64,000 bases of DNA from CAZBWS01 sp964495705 (GTDB lineage: Bacteria; Pseudomonadota; Gammaproteobacteria; HTCC5015): assembly GCA_964495705.1 (NCBI GenBank), contig CAZBWS010000003.1:1-64000 (forward strand). The letters run 5' to 3'. Below the pieces are notes generated by a model. The model was not told where the DNA came from and searched no databases. It saw only the letters and a program-made list of their open reading frames with translations. The position numbers and the translations under genes are program-made. Below are positions 25,195-33,156 of the stretch, one piece after another (positions within the stretch are counted from its first letter, which is position 1; every line of letters begins with the position of its first letter).

Positions 25195-25458
25195 TGAATA
25201 TCAGGGTTAATAATATATTTATCTTTTTTTATAAATTATTATTATTATTAAGCAGCGAGTTTTTTGTTAATAACTCTTAAAAACTTAATAAAAACAATAA
25301 GTTAAAATTTTTTTTAGGCTTGGTAAGTAGGCAGTTTAGACCCTTACCAAGCTGTGTATAACGTGTTTACAAATTGACTGCTTTTTTCTTACACAGGCTT
25401 ACAGACAAGTTATCCACAGGGCTGTTAGCTTGTTTATCCACAGATATTTTGTGGATAA
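25195..25458. other. oriC: Candidate chromosomal origin oriC
   Basis: This 290-bp dnaA-dnaN interval holds a strongly AT-rich part (25195-25320, with runs of TTATTATTA), a possible unwinding element. Next to it are four DnaA boxes: TTATACACA on the minus strand (25353-25361), TTATCCACA at 25410-25418 and 25434-25442, and TTATCCACA on the minus strand at 25450-25458. Gene orientation switches nearby and two parS sites lie within 4 kb. In some relatives the working origin is instead between dnaA and rpmH, where only one perfect box was found (26897-26905). The dnaN promoter is presumably also here. Confidence 0.65.
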
Positions 25459-25467
25459 TATTCATCT

Positions 25468-26829
25468 TTAACTACTTAATGTGCGCGATAAATTTCGATA
25501 ATCTTCATCGATACGGTTATCTTCTTCACGTAATTCTTTTACTTTTTTGGTCGCGTGCATCACGGTGGTGTGGTCGCGCCCACCAAAGGCATCGCCTATT
25601 TCCGGTAAACTATGGTTGGTATGTTCTTTGGCTAATGCCATGGCTATTTGTCGTGGTCGCGTTATTGAGCGGCTACGACGACTTGAGTGTAGATCACTGA
25701 CTCGTATTTTGAAGTACTCTGCCACGGTTTTTTGAATATTATCAATAGTTACCAGTTTGTCTTGTAACGCAATTAGGTCACGTAGGGCTTCTTTGGCAAA
25801 GTCTAGTGTGATTGGTCGCCCTGTAAAGTGGCTGTTGGCAATAACCCGGCGCATAGCGCCCTCTAGCTCTCGCACGTTAGAACTAACCCGTTGGGCAATA
25901 AAGAAGGAGACTTCATTGGGTAATATCACCTTGGCCTGTTCAGCTTTGCTTTGCAGAATGGCGACCCGCTCTTCAAGCTCTGGAGGTTCTACGGCAATGG
26001 TGAGCCCCCAGCCAAAGCGAGATTTTAGTCGCTCTTCCAAACCTTGTACTTCTTTAGGATAACGGTCACAGGTTAAAATAATCTGCTGTTTGCGTTCCAT
26101 TAAGGTATTAAAAGTGTGAAAAAATTCTTCTTGGGAGCGCTCTTTACCAGCAAAAAATTGAATATCATCAATGAGTAATGCATCGACCGAGCGGTATAAG
26201 CGTTTAAATTCATCTATAGAATTATGCTGTAGTGCTTTTACCATATCCCCCACAAAGCGTTCAGAATGCAAATAAACAACACGTGCTTTGGGGTTGTTAG
26301 CCATGATTTCATGGCCAACGGCGTGCATAAGATGTGTTTTACCTAGCCCTACTCCACCGTATAAAAATAAGGGGTTATAACCACCACCTGGGTTTTCTGC
26401 TACTTGTGTAGCAGCAGCCCTAGCTAACTGGTTTGATTTACCTTCTACAAAGGCATCAAAGGTATAGCTCGGGTCTAAATTATGCTGAATAGGAGGTGGT
26501 AAATTATTGACAGCTTCTACTTTTGGCGCAGAGCTGACCTGTGCTGCACCACTGCTGGCTCTTGGGCCAGTCGGTGTATGCGCTTGGCTGTGGCCAATGT
26601 TGATATCAACGTGGGAAACTTCAGGGTCACCTAAGTTGGTGACTAATTCTCTAACGCGGGGAATATATTTGTCTTTAACCCAGTTTGATACAAAGTGATT
26701 GGGCGCCATAAGGCAAAGAGTGCCATCAACCACATGGGCTTGCAAAGGACGCACCCATGTATTGAGTTCCTGGTCGGATAATTCATTTTCAAGCTGTGCG
26801 AGACAGCGTTGCCATACTACAGGAATCAC
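25468..26829 (-). CDS. dnaA: Chromosomal replication initiator DnaA
   Basis: A 453-residue AAA+ initiator. Domain I (residues 1-85) begins MIPVVWQRCLAQLENELSDQELNTWVRPLQA. A Pro/Ser-rich linker follows, then domain III with Walker A GGVGLGKTHLMHAV and Walker B ALLIDDIQFFAGKERSQEEF. The DNA-binding domain IV ends the protein with PEIGDAFGGRDHTTVMHATKKV. The boxes flanking the gene on both sides allow autoregulation as well as initiation. Confidence 0.98.
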   Translation of the reverse strand: MIPVVWQRCLAQLENELSDQELNTWVRPLQAHVVDGTLCLMAPNHFVSNWVKDKYIPRVRELVTNLGDPEVSHVDINIGHSQAHTPTGPRASSGAAQVSSAPKVEAVNNLPPPIQHNLDPSYTFDAFVEGKSNQLARAAATQVAENPGGGYNPLFLYGGVGLGKTHLMHAVGHEIMANNPKARVVYLHSERFVGDMVKALQHNSIDEFKRLYRSVDALLIDDIQFFAGKERSQEEFFHTFNTLMERKQQIILTCDRYPKEVQGLEERLKSRFGWGLTIAVEPPELEERVAILQSKAEQAKVILPNEVSFFIAQRVSSNVRELEGAMRRVIANSHFTGRPITLDFAKEALRDLIALQDKLVTIDNIQKTVAEYFKIRVSDLHSSRRSRSITRPRQIAMALAKEHTNHSLPEIGDAFGGRDHTTVMHATKKVKELREEDNRIDEDYRNLSRTLSS

Positions 26830-26896
26830 TTATTCACTCTTTATTGCTGATATTGCGATAGTTTTAGAATATGCAGTTTAATCCTAGGAGCGAAAG

Positions 26897-26905
26897 TTAT
26901 CCACA
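26897..26905 (+). promoter_or_regulatory. DnaA box upstream of dnaA
   Basis: A perfect TTATCCACA 68 bp upstream of the dnaA start, likely for dnaA autoregulation. It is the only perfect box seen in the 290-bp dnaA-rpmH interval (26830-27119), which otherwise contains the divergent promoters. Confidence 0.7.
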
Positions 26906-26997
26906 CCCATATCTTGTGTTTTTTAACCTTTCTAAACACAATCAATTCCTGAGGACAAAATACTTGCGACAATAAGCCCTCAAAAGCCTTATATGTA

Positions 26998-27026
26998 TTG
27001 ACAATAAGAGGGGTTTCGCCTATCTT
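26998..27026 (+). promoter_or_regulatory. Sigma-70 promoter for rpmH-rnpA
   Basis: TTGACA at 26998-27003, a 17-bp spacer, and TATCTT at 27021-27026. This is a near-consensus promoter about 94 bp upstream of rpmH, facing it. A strong promoter is expected for a ribosomal protein gene. Confidence 0.75.
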
Positions 27027-27119
27027 GCGCCGTTCTCTGAGGGCGGTGTCGTTTCGGCTATTATTAGTCGTTAAAAAAGCGCCGCTTTAGCAATATTTTA
27101 GATTTAAAGGTTCGTTCCG

Positions 27120-27254
27120 ATGAAAAGAACATATCAACCCAGTAATATCCGTCGCAAGCGTACTCACGGTTTCCGTTCACGTATGGCTACTCGAGGCGGT
27201 CGCGCAGTTATCGCTCGCCGTCGTTCAAAAGGCCGTCACAGCTTAGCCGTATAA
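27120..27254 (+). CDS. rpmH: 50S ribosomal protein L34
   Basis: A 44-residue, very basic protein. MKRTYQPSNIRRKRTHGFRS is the universal L34 start and it ends RSKGRHSLAV. It is the first gene of the rightward rpmH-rnpA-yidD-yidC-mnmE series and diverges from dnaA. A small hairpin after the stop (27267-27294) may set the ratio of rpmH to rnpA transcripts. Confidence 0.98.
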   Translation: MKRTYQPSNIRRKRTHGFRSRMATRGGRAVIARRRSKGRHSLAV

Positions 27255-27266
27255 TTTAGCAAGCTG

Positions 27267-27294
27267 TTGGGAGTACTACTTATAGTGCTCCCAA
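27267..27294 (+). terminator. Hairpin between rpmH and rnpA (possible attenuator)
   Basis: The arms TTGGGAG (27267-27273) and CTCCCAA (27288-27294) flank a 14-nt loop region, followed only by TCTT. There is no long U-run, so partial termination or a processing/stability hairpin is more likely than full termination. Confidence 0.45.
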
Positions 27295-27312
27295 TCTTAT
27301 AGATAAAGCTGA

Positions 27313-27672
27313 ATGAGTCTAAGTCGACAAGCCACTCTTAGAGTGTCAAAGGATTTCAGCTTTGTTTTTGACAAAGCCAAGAAAGCGTACGGTGAACATT
27401 TAACGGTACTCTTTCGACCCAATGATCTTGGCTATTCCCGCTTGGGGTTGGCTATATCAAAAAAGCATACCCGCACTGCCATCACACGTAACTTAGTTAG
27501 ACGTATCGTCAAAGAGAGTTTTCGTTTGCAAGGTGATAGATTAGGCAGTTTAGATATTGTCGTTTTATCTAAGCGTGGTATTGCAGAAGTGGATCGCGCA
27601 AGCTTGCGTAAATCCATAGATCAACAGTGGAAGGTTATGATAAAAAAATGCGCTACTTCCTCATCCAAGTAA
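27313..27672 (+). CDS. rnpA: Ribonuclease P protein component
   Basis: A 119-residue basic protein subunit of RNase P, which matures tRNA 5' ends. The RNR-type motif region is visible as TRTAITRNLVRRIVKESFR (residues about 54-72), with LGLAISKKH before it and LDIVVLSKRGI after. The start is LSRQATLRVSKDFSFVF. It overlaps the beginning of yidD by 25 bp, as in many relatives. Confidence 0.95.
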   Translation: MSLSRQATLRVSKDFSFVFDKAKKAYGEHLTVLFRPNDLGYSRLGLAISKKHTRTAITRNLVRRIVKESFRLQGDRLGSLDIVVLSKRGIAEVDRASLRKSIDQQWKVMIKKCATSSSK

Positions 27673-27911
27673 TTCGCTTTTATCGTTTACTGATTAGCCC
27701 ACTCAGTGTGCCTACTTGTCGCTACACCCCTACTTGTTCTGCATACGCAATAGAAGCCCTGGAAACACATGGCCCTATTAAAGGAACACTACTTTCTATT
27801 CAACGTATTGCCCGTTGCCACCCTTGGGGCGGCAGTGGATATGATCCTGTGCCTGATGAATTACATCGCACAGAAAATACATCATCGTGCCATTGCACAA
27901 AAAAAGGTTAA
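27648..27911 (+). CDS. yidD: Membrane protein insertion efficiency factor YidD
   Basis: An 87-residue small membrane-associated protein that assists YidC. The conserved core CRYTPTCSAYAIEALETHG and the second signature RCHPWGGSGYDPVP are intact. The ATG at 27648 (MRYFLIQVIRFYRLLISPL) gives the standard amphipathic N terminus; a GTG at 27627 would add seven atypical residues. It lies between rnpA and yidC, 3 bp before the latter. Confidence 0.93.
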   Translation: MRYFLIQVIRFYRLLISPLSVPTCRYTPTCSAYAIEALETHGPIKGTLLSIQRIARCHPWGGSGYDPVPDELHRTENTSSCHCTKKG

Positions 27912-27914
27912 GTC

Positions 27915-29546
27915 GTGGATAACTTACGCATTATTTTATTTGTAGCCCTTGCCCTCGTCGGCGTTCAAATTTATACCGCTTGGCAGGAAGATCACAAACC
28001 TGAAGAACAATCTGTAATCAGCCATAATGTGGATGTGCCAACAGCACCTATTGCTGCAGATGTGCCGGAAGCGAATCAACAAATTGAAGGTTCTAATGAT
28101 CTTCCTGAGACAACGTCAGCGCCAACTATTTCTACAGCGACTGTGCGCGTTGTTACCGATGTATTAGATATTATTATTGATACTAAGGGCGGCAATATTG
28201 TGCAAACTAACTTGCTGGATTATCCGCAAGAGATAGGCAGTGAAAATACCATTCGTTTACAAAATAGCTCGAATAGCGGGTTTTATACTGTGCAGTCTGG
28301 CCTATTAGCCAAAGCAGGCGCACCTAACCACTATGCACAATTTAATGCGCAACAGTCAGAATATATATTAGCTGATGGCCAGGATGTGTTGACAGTTCCA
28401 CTGAGCTGGAATGAAAACGGTATTAAGGTGACGAAGCTGTATACCTTTAAGCGCAGTGATTACCTAATTAATGAAACTTTTAAGGTCACCAATAACACGC
28501 AACAAGAGTGGGCTGGAAATCAATATCGTCAAATACAGCGTTCAGAAGTCGATGATTCGCAACCATTTCTTTATACCTACACCGGTGGTGTTTATTACAA
28601 TGAAGAAGATAAGTACGAAAAAGTCGAATACGACGACATGGAAGATGAAAACTTAAATAAGAGCTTTGATAATGGCTGGGCTGCAATGATACAGCACTAT
28701 TTCATGACAGCACTTATACCCACTGCAAATGAGACCAATAAATACTACAGCAAAGTCGTTGATAATGAATATGGCAAGCGCTATGTGATGGGTTTAACCT
28801 CTACAAAGAAAAAAGTCGCCCCTGCTGAAACGATAGAATTTAAAACTGGCATTTACATAGGCCCCAAAATTTTAGACCGCTTAGATGAGATAGCACCAGG
28901 ACTAGGTCTAGCTGTCGATTTTGGCATATTAACGATTATTTCCAAGCCAATGTACATCGCGCTAAATTGGATCAATACCATTGTAGGTAACTGGGGTTGG
29001 GCGATTGTTATATTGACCATTGGTTTAAAAATACTGTTCTTCCCCTTGGCTAACGCTAGCTATAAATCCATGGCTAAAATGAAAAAAGTCATGCCGGAAG
29101 TGCAAAAGCTAAAGGAAAAATACGGCGACGACCGCCAGCGTATTGCGAAAGAGCAAATGGCTTTATTCCAGAAACATAAGGTTAATCCTGCAGCAGGTTG
29201 TTTCCCAATGCTAATTCAAATGCCTGTATTTATGGGCTTGTATTGGGCGCTACTAGAATCGGTACAATTGCGCCAAGCGCCTTTCATTCTTTGGATTAAC
29301 GATTTATCAATTGCAGATCCTTACTTTATTTTGCCAGTGATTATGGGGGCTTCCATGTTTATACAACAGAAGCTGAACCCACCACCGGCCGACCCTATGC
29401 AGGCGAAGATGATGCAAATGATGCCAATTATGTTCTCTGTATTTTTCTTCTTCCTACCGGTTGGCTTAGTACTTTACTCGGTAACGAACAACACCCTGTC
29501 TATTATTCAGCAGTATGTGATTACTAAGCGTATAGAAAACGAATAA
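27915..29546 (+). CDS. yidC: Membrane protein insertase YidC
   Basis: A 543-residue inner-membrane insertase and Sec partner. It has an N-terminal transmembrane segment (LRIILFVALALVGVQIYTAW) and a large periplasmic domain to about residue 340. The conserved five-helix core follows, including NWGWAIVILTIGLKILFFPLA, KYGDDRQRIAKEQMALFQKHKVNPAAGCFPMLIQMPVF and the C-terminal FFFLPVGLVLYSVTNN. GTG is used as start, 3 bp after yidD. An intrinsic terminator follows at 29571. Confidence 0.97.
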   Translation: MDNLRIILFVALALVGVQIYTAWQEDHKPEEQSVISHNVDVPTAPIAADVPEANQQIEGSNDLPETTSAPTISTATVRVVTDVLDIIIDTKGGNIVQTNLLDYPQEIGSENTIRLQNSSNSGFYTVQSGLLAKAGAPNHYAQFNAQQSEYILADGQDVLTVPLSWNENGIKVTKLYTFKRSDYLINETFKVTNNTQQEWAGNQYRQIQRSEVDDSQPFLYTYTGGVYYNEEDKYEKVEYDDMEDENLNKSFDNGWAAMIQHYFMTALIPTANETNKYYSKVVDNEYGKRYVMGLTSTKKKVAPAETIEFKTGIYIGPKILDRLDEIAPGLGLAVDFGILTIISKPMYIALNWINTIVGNWGWAIVILTIGLKILFFPLANASYKSMAKMKKVMPEVQKLKEKYGDDRQRIAKEQMALFQKHKVNPAAGCFPMLIQMPVFMGLYWALLESVQLRQAPFILWINDLSIADPYFILPVIMGASMFIQQKLNPPPADPMQAKMMQMMPIMFSVFFFFLPVGLVLYSVTNNTLSIIQQYVITKRIENE

Positions 29547-29570
29547 GTCATTAGATAGATCATAATGAAA

Positions 29571-29606
29571 GGCGCGACTTGATCTAATCAGTTCGCGCCT
29601 TTTTTA
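29571..29606 (+). terminator. Intrinsic terminator after yidC
   Basis: The stem GGCGCGA (29571-29577) / TCGCGCC (29593-29599) is followed by a run of seven T. It separates yidC from mnmE. Confidence 0.85.
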
Positions 29607-29619
29607 TTAGAAGAAGGTA

Positions 29620-29662
29620 ATGCGGATAGCTTATAAATAAGGTATTTTTGGATTATCCGCAT
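29620..29662. repeat. Inverted pair of the ATGCGGATA word (pair 5)
   Basis: ATGCGGATAGCTT at 29620-29632 faces TATCCGCAT at 29654-29662, 14 bp before the mnmE start and after a separate true terminator. A terminator role is therefore unnecessary here. Confidence 0.72.
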
Positions 29663-29676
29663 AAAGTAAAAAAATC

Positions 29677-31041
29677 ATGCAAAACTCATCAGACACCATC
29701 GCCGCAATTGCTACCGCTCCGGGAAAAGGTGGCGTGGGTATCGTCCGTTTATCTGGCCCATTAGCGGCAGCTATTGGTGAAAAAATTTCGGGTGTACTGC
29801 CCTCCCCTCGCTATGCGGATTACCGGCCTTTAGGCAACCAAGCGGGTGAAGTGCTAGACCATGGTATCGTCATTTATTTCAAAGCACCCCATTCTTACAC
29901 GGGCGAAGATGTATTTGAAATTCAAGGCCATGGTGGACCTGTTGTACTTAATCTGATTTTGAAAACAGCGGTTGAACTGGGTGCTCGTATCGCAGCCCCT
30001 GGTGAGTTTACCGAACGCGCTTTTATTAATGAAAAAATGGATTTAGCCCAGGCGGAAGCTGTAGCCGATTTAATTGAATCAACGACTGAGCAAGCGGCGC
30101 GTGCTGCAACGCGATCCTTACAGGGTGATTTTTCCAAACGTATACAAGTCTTGCTCGATTCTTTGATTCATATACGTTTATATATAGAAGCGGCGTTAGA
30201 TTTCCCTGAAGAGGAAATTGATTTTCTATCCGATCAGCAGTTACATAAACGCATGCATACTTTGCAAGGGGATATGGCCTCGGTGACAAAATCTGTGCGG
30301 CAAGGTCAGTTATTACGTGAAGGCATGACCGTGGTTATTTTGGGTCAGCCGAATGCGGGTAAGTCGAGTTTGTTAAATGCCCTTTCAGGTTCTGATGCAG
30401 CGATTGTTACCGAAATAGCCGGTACCACTCGCGATGTATTACAGCAACAAATTCATATTGATGGCTTGCCGCTTAATATTGTTGATACGGCAGGCTTGCG
30501 CGAAACCGAAGATATAGTGGAAGCGGAAGGGGTTAAGCGCGCCTGGCGTGCGGTGCAGGATGCGGATCGGGTGCTATTACTTGTTGATGCCAGTAAAGGC
30601 ATTACCGTTGCAGATCAAAAAATTATTGCTGAGTTACCCAAGGACTGTGACTACGATGTGATCTATAACAAAATAGATCTATTGCCAGCCTATCCGCATA
30701 CAGAGTCGCCGCGTATAGAACCGGATGAACATCATACTGCGATTTATTTATCGGCTGGGAAAAATGACGGGGTTAAATTATTGGCTCAACACTTAGAGCA
30801 AAGTATTGGCTATGAGCAAAATAATGAAGGCATATTCACCGCCCGACAGCGTCACTTAGATGCCTTAACCATTGCCAATGAACATATAGAGCTATCGGCA
30901 GATCAGTTAAATGTCTCTGCTGGGGAATTAGCTGCCGAGGAACTACGTTTGGCTCAAGAACAGTTATCTAAAATTACCGGCGTATTTACGAATGATGATT
31001 TATTAGGTGAGATTTTCTCTAGTTTTTGTATTGGTAAGTAA
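29677..31041 (+). CDS. mnmE: tRNA modification GTPase MnmE
   Basis: A 454-residue GTPase that with MnmG makes the 5-carboxymethylaminomethyl group on wobble uridines. The formyl-THF-binding N-terminal domain starts DTIAAIATAPGKGGVGIVRLSG. The G domain has GQPNAGKSSLLNAL, GTTRD, DTAGLRE and NKID, and the protein ends FCIGK with the catalytic cysteine. An exact dispersed 13-mer (30687-30699) encodes AYPH near the G4 region, and RYADYR near residue 47 is a partial copy. Its partner mnmG lies 2 kb downstream with two unrelated genes between. Confidence 0.97.
   Translation: MQNSSDTIAAIATAPGKGGVGIVRLSGPLAAAIGEKISGVLPSPRYADYRPLGNQAGEVLDHGIVIYFKAPHSYTGEDVFEIQGHGGPVVLNLILKTAVELGARIAAPGEFTERAFINEKMDLAQAEAVADLIESTTEQAARAATRSLQGDFSKRIQVLLDSLIHIRLYIEAALDFPEEEIDFLSDQQLHKRMHTLQGDMASVTKSVRQGQLLREGMTVVILGQPNAGKSSLLNALSGSDAAIVTEIAGTTRDVLQQQIHIDGLPLNIVDTAGLRETEDIVEAEGVKRAWRAVQDADRVLLLVDASKGITVADQKIIAELPKDCDYDVIYNKIDLLPAYPHTESPRIEPDEHHTAIYLSAGKNDGVKLLAQHLEQSIGYEQNNEGIFTARQRHLDALTIANEHIELSADQLNVSAGELAAEELRLAQEQLSKITGVFTNDDLLGEIFSSFCIGK
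30687..30699 (-). repeat. Exact ATGCGGATAGGCT word within mnmE
   Basis: A perfect 13/13 copy (AGCCTATCCGCAT on the plus strand), preceded by TTGCC as in the copies at 32975 and 36535. It is in frame as A-Y-P-H. Confidence 0.8.
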
Positions 31042-31164
31042 AATTTAGAAAACGGTTTTAATCTGCCAAAAAATTAATAATAAGCGGCTGTTAAACGATA
31101 GTCACTTTCATCTTCTTACTGTCCGCAGTATGGTGTTTGCCTAATTCAATTAAAGGTATTCTCC

Positions 31165-32568
31165 ATGAGTAAAGATAGCTATATTGGCTTTGCAAATAGC
31201 GGACTGGGTCAATCTGTAGTTAATTCACTGGGCTTACCCAATCCTACCGTTTTAGAACGTTATTCATCAGATCATGATTTCATCGGTGGCGACTTATTAA
31301 TTGGCGCTGCAGCGGGTGCTGAATTAAGCACTGCTATTGCAGAAACTCTAGCGCAAAGCTCATCAACGATTAAAGTGGCCGATGCGGCAGTACAAAAATC
31401 CCTGCAGGGTGTAGATCTAAAAACCTCTGTATATAGCGCTGCAGATGAAGATGGGCAAAAATTTAAAGCTTTAGTTTTTGATGCATCAGGGATTAAAAAC
31501 AGTGTTGAGTTAAAAGCCTTATATGACTTCTTTCATCCTGTTGTACGTAAGATGAAAAAGAACAATCGCGTTATCGTAGTTGGTCGAACTCCTGAGTTAT
31601 GTGCAGACCCCAAAGAGCAAACAGCTCAGCGTGCATTGGAAGGCTTTACTCGTTGTATGGGTAAAGAAATTCGTAAGGGCGGCACAGTACAATTAATGTA
31701 TGTGGCTGCTGGTGCCGAGAAAAATATGGAATCGTCACTGCGCTTTTTCCTTTCTGCACGCTCTGCCTACGTGTCGGCGCAAGTGGTACGTATTAGTAAA
31801 TCTAAAAAATTGGCGGTTATTGATTGGGCTAAACCATTGGCTGGAAAAGTGGCTTTGGTAACCGGTGCGTCACGGGGCATTGGTGAAGCGATTGCAAATA
31901 CTTTAGCCCGAGATGGTGCACACGTTGTTTGCCTAGATATACCGCCTGCTCAAGAACAGCTTGAAAAAGTGGCCAATCGTATAGGTGGTTCAGTACTGGC
32001 TATGGATATTACTGATGCGGCAACGCCTGTTAAATTATCGGAATACTTTAAAAGCTCGCAAAAGGGTGTGGATATTGTGGTGCATAACGCGGGTGTTACT
32101 CGCGATAAAACATTAGGCCGTATGAAGGAGCACTTGTGGGATATGGTGATCGACATCAACCTATCTAGTGAAGAGCGAATTAATGATGCGCTGCTCGATG
32201 CGGATGTGATTAATAAAGGTGGTCGCGTGATTGGTGTTGCCTCTATTTCGGGTATTGCTGGAAATATGGGTCAAAGCAACTACGGTACATCTAAAGCAGG
32301 TGTAATCGGTATGGTTCAGTCAATGGCACCGATATTAGCCAAGAAAGATATTACGATTAATGCGGTCGCTCCAGGATTTATTGAAACACAAATGACAGCG
32401 GCGATCCCCTTTGTTATTCGCCAGGCAGGGCGTCGAATGAATTCTATGAGTCAAGGTGGTTTACCTATCGATGTGGCAGAAACTATTGCATGGTATGCCA
32501 GCTCTGCATCACAAGGTGTGACGGGAAATGTTGTACGCGTTTGTGGTCAGAATTTGCTAGGTGCTTAA
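31165..32568 (+). CDS. Long 3-oxoacyl-ACP reductase (FabG4-like SDR)
   Basis: A 467-residue protein. The C-terminal half (from about residue 225) is a classical short-chain reductase: VALVTGASRGIGEAIA for the cofactor, HNAGVTRD, and the S-Y-K triad in ASISGIAGNMGQSNYGTSKAG. The N-terminal 200 residues form an extra flavodoxin-like domain, as in high-molecular-weight FabG (FabG4) proteins, which reduce 3-oxoacyl-CoA or -ACP. The next gene, resembling part of a MaoC-type dehydratase, overlaps it by 8 bp. In actinobacteria and marine gammaproteobacteria the two are commonly paired for consecutive ketoreduction and dehydration. Confidence 0.85.
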   Translation: MSKDSYIGFANSGLGQSVVNSLGLPNPTVLERYSSDHDFIGGDLLIGAAAGAELSTAIAETLAQSSSTIKVADAAVQKSLQGVDLKTSVYSAADEDGQKFKALVFDASGIKNSVELKALYDFFHPVVRKMKKNNRVIVVGRTPELCADPKEQTAQRALEGFTRCMGKEIRKGGTVQLMYVAAGAEKNMESSLRFFLSARSAYVSAQVVRISKSKKLAVIDWAKPLAGKVALVTGASRGIGEAIANTLARDGAHVVCLDIPPAQEQLEKVANRIGGSVLAMDITDAATPVKLSEYFKSSQKGVDIVVHNAGVTRDKTLGRMKEHLWDMVIDINLSSEERINDALLDADVINKGGRVIGVASISGIAGNMGQSNYGTSKAGVIGMVQSMAPILAKKDITINAVAPGFIETQMTAAIPFVIRQAGRRMNSMSQGGLPIDVAETIAWYASSASQGVTGNVVRVCGQNLLGA

Positions 32569-32938
32569 TTGTTTCGCACGCGTGATATGGCCTAAAAAAG
32601 CGGATAAGCAAGCGACGTCTTTGCCTGATATAGGTTTTGAGTTAACAGCTATGAGCGCTAAACAACGGTATGTTCAGGCTTATGAAAAATTATGTGGCTT
32701 TGATGTCAGTGATAATTTCAGTGCCACTTACATACATACCTTATTATTTCCCTTGATGATGAAAGTGATGCTGGATAAGTCCTTTCCCTATCGTATTAAA
32801 GTAGACTTTAAATTGCCGATATTTCTGCCGAGTACAGTTGCTTACTACCAAGAGCAACAAGGTGATCAGACGGTTTTTGAAGTGCGTTCAGCCAATGGTA
32901 GAAAGCCACATTTGCGTGGTGAGTTAACCGAACTTTAG
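32561..32938 (+). CDS. Short MaoC-dehydratase-like protein (probably truncated)
   Basis: A 125-residue protein overlapping the FabG-like gene. YEKLCGFDVSDNFSATYIHTLLFPL resembles the beginning of HtdX/MaoC-type acyl dehydratases. The end, FKLPIFLPSTVAYYQEQQ...GRKPHLRGEL, resembles their terminal strands. The central hot-dog region with the hydratase Asp-x4-His motif is not present, and the length is less than half of the usual 280 or so residues. It may be an internally deleted remnant or a compact accessory subunit. The similarity is from memory of family motifs and should be treated as tentative. Confidence 0.55.
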   Translation: MLNCFARVIWPKKADKQATSLPDIGFELTAMSAKQRYVQAYEKLCGFDVSDNFSATYIHTLLFPLMMKVMLDKSFPYRIKVDFKLPIFLPSTVAYYQEQQGDQTVFEVRSANGRKPHLRGELTEL

Positions 32939-32944
32939 TGTGTC

Positions 32945-32987
32945 ATGGGAATAGACTAAAAATGATCCATTGCCAGCCTATCCGCAT
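32945..32987. repeat. Inverted pair of the ATGCGGATAGGCT word (pair 6)
   Basis: A degenerate left arm ATGGGAATAGACT (32945-32957, 10/13) faces an exact AGCCTATCCGCAT (32975-32987), directly after the MaoC-like gene. A decayed arm beside a perfect one suggests the words are maintained individually. Confidence 0.7.
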
Positions 32988-33156
32988 TACAGTAAATATT
33001 TCCCGCCACATGTGTTCCACGCAAAGTAAAATCACTACATATAGTATAAAAACTATTTAGCTATCAGTTACTTATAAAAATTGCGGTTTCACCTGTTCCA
33101 CAAAGCCCGTACAATTCGCCTCTTGGCTTTTTTGTTTGATGTATAGCGGTGAGTTT

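Noticed and set aside
29654..29662. Inverted pair 5 as the yidC terminator
   Set aside because: A better terminator with a T7 tail already lies at 29571-29606.
33013..33020. TGTTCCAC, half of a parS site before mnmG
   Set aside because: The second half is not present, and single 8-mers are expected by chance.
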